Source of the DNA: Lunularia cruciata
Taxonomy: Eukaryota; Streptophyta; Marchantiopsida; Lunulariales; Lunulariaceae
DNA length: 64,000 nucleotides
Reading direction: 5' to 3'
Assembly (NCBI GenBank): GCA_948567375.1
Contig: OX419762.1
Coordinates: 8,686,001-8,750,000 of the forward strand
Position 1 is the first letter of the stretch, and each line of letters starts with the position of its first letter. Below are positions 60,818 to 64,000 of the stretch, in pieces. The notes below the pieces were generated by a model, which saw only the letters and a list, made by a program, of their open reading frames with translations, was not told the origin of the DNA and ran no database searches. A program made the translations under genes and the position numbers.

Positions 60818-61158
60818 TAGATTAATTTGATCGGATTTTGGGATCATCTAACCGTTTTGTACGATGTTCAGGTGAGCGGCATGATATACGAACTATACAG
60901 GACTGACAAGGAGAAAATAAAATTGGAAATTTTATTTGTCCATGGGCTTCAATTTGACAGTCTACAGCTGAGATCGACCTATCTACTTGAAAGTCGGGAG
61001 ATTTGGCATCACATGAAATTTGGCGGAAGACCTGGCTTTTTGAGCAATTTCCATCGGCTAGAATTCTAATTATAAGATATGATTCTTATATCATAACCAC
61101 AGATGATAGTGGTAGATTTGATCTTCATAATTCTGCGGATAATCTGGCCCGTGATCTG

Positions 61159-63389
61159 GATGTTTTATCATTGATGTGCTAGGATATAGATTAACATGTT
61201 TAGATTTATTGATTTCAAATCTCTAATATAATATTGGAATTTTTTCTTTGGGTATACTTTTCATTTTTCAAGAAATGGTGTGCATATGTTTATATTACTT
61301 TTTGATATTGATTGTTATTAATCCAAAATCAATCAATCATCAATCCAAATTCATCTTCCATGGAACTGTAAATTAAAAGAAAATGGTATCAAAACATACT
61401 ATTTGGAGGTGAATATCCTGGACCGATTATCCTTTCTTAACTTTGAATTTTATCTTAATTCTATTCATAATCAACGTATTCAACTTCAGCGTAGATGCAT
61501 CTACTCTATTACAGTTGAACAATAAATATGATTGAGTGTAAATTTGGATTGATAACAATTGACTGCAGGAGTAAAATATGTATCCTGTCTTTTTTAATAG
61601 TGTCTTTGTTAGTACATTTGAGTGATTATTATGGCTGTTATAGTTTTGTTAGCAATCTTTAGTAAGTTGTTTCATAAGAATTGTTTAAAGTATTAAGGTT
61701 CCCTTAGTTACCAGGAGAACTACTGTTATGATTATAATAATGGTGTATGCTGTTTAAGGCTGAGTTTCTTAGTCTACTTAGGAAGAGGTTATATCTTGAG
61801 TTAAGGAATGGGTATACCTTGAGTTAACCTTCAGAAAACACTCTTCCTCTATGTTTAGTCTTCTGAACTTGAATTTTTTTTCTGAGGCAAAAACTGTCAA
61901 ATGTATTTTGGTACATTTGGATCTTTTGGAGATGAAGCGAGTTTAGTATGATTGAAAATAATTAAAATTTCCTATTGATAAAAATATATTTGGTTTTTAT
62001 GTATTTAAATTATTATTTCATTGTATTATTTTTATTTTATTATTATTTTTATTTTTATATTTTCATAGAATGAGACTTCATTTCAATCTTCTTTTTAAGA
62101 AAATGTGTAAACCTCTTGTATAACACAACCACTCCATGCATCTAATTTGGAGTAAATAAAAGAACAAATGCAAGTTTATGTCTCTATGGTTCATTTATCT
62201 CCATGTAAACTAACACTTTTACACAAAAGTGCTTCTCATTACATCAAGCTCTAATACCTCTACTCCCATGTTCAAGTTATTTCCTTTTCAAGAGATCTTT
62301 GGTAATTATTTTCCACAAAATGTCAAATTGTAAACAAGTTCCGAGATTTTCTTGCTAGAACTTTCACTTTCCAACTTGGTCCATAAAGATGAAAGTTGAA
62401 TTCAAAGTACACTATTGTATTTATTTATGTGTTGAATATCTAGATCTTAAATTCATTTGGGATCAAAGTGAGTGTACATTCCCAACTACTCAAGACTATA
62501 GACCACGAGGAAATTATTCTAGTATGAAATTTTTCATTAAAAATATTCAACAAGTTTGGGATGGGTTTCTTTCTTTTAATCTCTTTAATACTAATTAAGT
62601 AATAGATTACATGACACAAACTGAGTTATGAATCCTCGTTCCATATACATACATTCCTTGTCTTTCATGGGTGATATTTCAAATTCTTTCTAATTACTCC
62701 TTTTTTAATTTTACTTATAATCCCTTGATTTATTCTAAAATGTTTAAGTTTTGTGAATTTATTTCTTCTACCCTCCAATCAACCTTTGTGTAAACCAAGA
62801 TCATTGAATTGTAGAAGATGTTGCAAAGGATGACAACTACAAAAATTGTCCAAGTTTGAATAAGAGAGATATATATAGAATCCAATACCTTTGTCAAACA
62901 AGGGTTTTTATACATTTATTGGATATAGATAAAAGCGATAAGATAGACAAAAATTCAATATAGACCTGGGCTTTAGGAATGCAAGGTCATGATCATCCAT
63001 AAAAATACCATGATTACAATATAGTATTACTTGTCTACAAGTTGTATTACATAAGATAATCTTAGAAGCTTAGAAGCTACATCTAAGGGGTTAAGTATAT
63101 TATTCATTCACTGTACTTTGATAATGCATTGTTTGTGTTTAGCAGAAATATACATAAAGTAAGGGCTGATCCCCGAATCCTACGTGACGCTTTTGAATAT
63201 AATGTATTATGACTGAATTCAAGATCTTGTTCTGTGGTCACGACCATGGAGGAATTCAGTGGTCTTGGTTTCAAATATGTGGACATTGTCTTGTGACGAA
63301 TGACTTCCTTTTCATAGACATCGAATATAGTAGAAAGTTTAAGATATTGTGCTTTTGTTTAATTTGTACTCTTTCTACATTTTACTAGG
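61159..63389. other. AT-rich segmental-duplication block S3
   Basis: Third relative of S1/S2, starting at the equivalent of about 30057 and joined to truncated exon 1 of C. Near 63220-63330 it matches 42975-43080. No gene is supported. Confidence 0.6.
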
Positions 63390-64000
63390 GGTCTTCCCAT
63401 CCTTCATTTTTACTACGCGGTCACCTTCCTCTTTGATCTCCTCCCTTTGCCCCTTGCTTCACTTAGCAGCACGATCCCACGTTCGCCGTTTCCCTTTCCT
63501 AAACACGCCTGCTTGTAAAACACATGAAGATGCGCCGTACATGGCATTAGCATGTACGTGCTACTGGGGCACATGGCATTAACTCCCCACTGCAGATGCG
63601 GCGTGCATTAACGATGTACAATCTTAGTGGGGCACATGGCATTCCATACTTGATTCCACCTTCTCCCTGTTCTTTCTTAAACACTCCTTCTGTAAAAATT
63701 ATAAAATTAGTTCATGAAACCTATCGATGGCTTCGGGGATGAGTTTCCCCACTGCAGCTGCGGCGTACATGGCATTAACCATGTACATGTTAGTGGGGCA
63801 CATGGCATTGACCCTGATCTTACTCCCGCATGATGTATGTGGGGCAGATTAATCCTGACTTTATTCCAGCATCAAATCACGGAGGTCCATTTCTCGCAAA
63901 ATAATTTTTTATTTTATAATGTGTATAAGGTGCGGTCAATTTTATATTGATTTTAAAAATCTTCGGTTATATTATTGTCACTAAATAAGTGTTTACAAGT
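63390..64000. other. LINE scrap followed by GC-richer repeats at the window edge
   Basis: 63390-63434 has GGGGTCTTCCCATCCTTCAT and ACTACGCGGTCACC, the LINE 3' tail in plus orientation. After it, motifs such as GTGGGGCACATGGCATT recur at about 63565, 63620 and 63793, and CCCCACTGCAG at about 63576 and 63748. This is an imperfect repeat of unknown kind. No gene is supported up to the window end. Confidence 0.45.

Larger units (their letters stand above)
59510..61158 (+). pseudogene. Fragment C: 5' part of a hydrolase-NB-ARC-ARM gene
   Basis: The leader (59510-60871) is well preserved and CpG-rich like A and B. The exon 1 acceptor is at 60869-60871 and the ATG at 60881. Coding homology continues to about 61158 with a 1-nt deletion (CTACAGCTGAG against CTACAGCCTGAG) that breaks the frame, then ends abruptly at AT-rich block S3. 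Downstream exons are absent. It lacks the LINE scrap shared by A and B. Confidence 0.85.

Overview
The window looks like nuclear DNA of a land plant, most likely a bryophyte (liverwort or moss). It carries spliced genes with GT-AG introns, a chromodomain Ty3/gypsy retrotransposon primed by plant initiator-Met tRNA, a PIF/Harbinger relic, LINE fragments and a scrap of mitochondrial-type atp1. The main gene family joins an alpha/beta-hydrolase to an NB-ARC ATPase. Hydrolase-NBS receptors are known as the HNL class of liverworts, but here the C-terminal sensor is an armadillo (ARM) array instead of leucine-rich repeats. The species assignment is inference.

Layout. Gene A (about 1-11600, + strand) is complete: five coding exons give about 2690 residues, with hydrolase, NB-ARC, an acidic linker and an ARM exon holding 17 nearly identical 87/88-residue double-ARM units plus two divergent units. 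Gene B (about 47130-56400, + strand) is a paralogue with the same exons and splice sites but only 6 near-identical units; an 8-bp length difference at the end of its exon 4 throws the ARM exon out of frame. Copy C (59510-61158) keeps only the leader and part of exon 1. Copy D (32137-33954) is a strongly CpG-decayed leader plus the start of exon 1. All four lie in the same orientation and are accompanied by related AT-rich blocks (29460, 42112, 56740, 61159), so the locus is a decaying tandem receptor cluster.

Between the genes lie: an 8.4-kb block present beside A and absent beside B (11609-20035), with a Harbinger relic and unrecognised coiled-coil ORFs; AT-rich DNA with no recognised gene (20401-25516); a truncated gypsy copy containing a 67-bp-arm palindrome (25517-29459); a full-length 5642-bp gypsy element with LTRs, PBS, PPT and a 5-bp target duplication, nested inside an older copy (33955-42111); and at least ten 5'-truncated copies of one LINE family sharing the same 3' tail.

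The most notable system is the ARM array. Within otherwise identical repeats, changes fall in two short patches that map to the groove-lining helix of each ARM repeat. The array therefore looks like a modular, recombining recognition surface attached to an NB-ARC switch and a hydrolase fold whose nucleophile serine is replaced by glycine.
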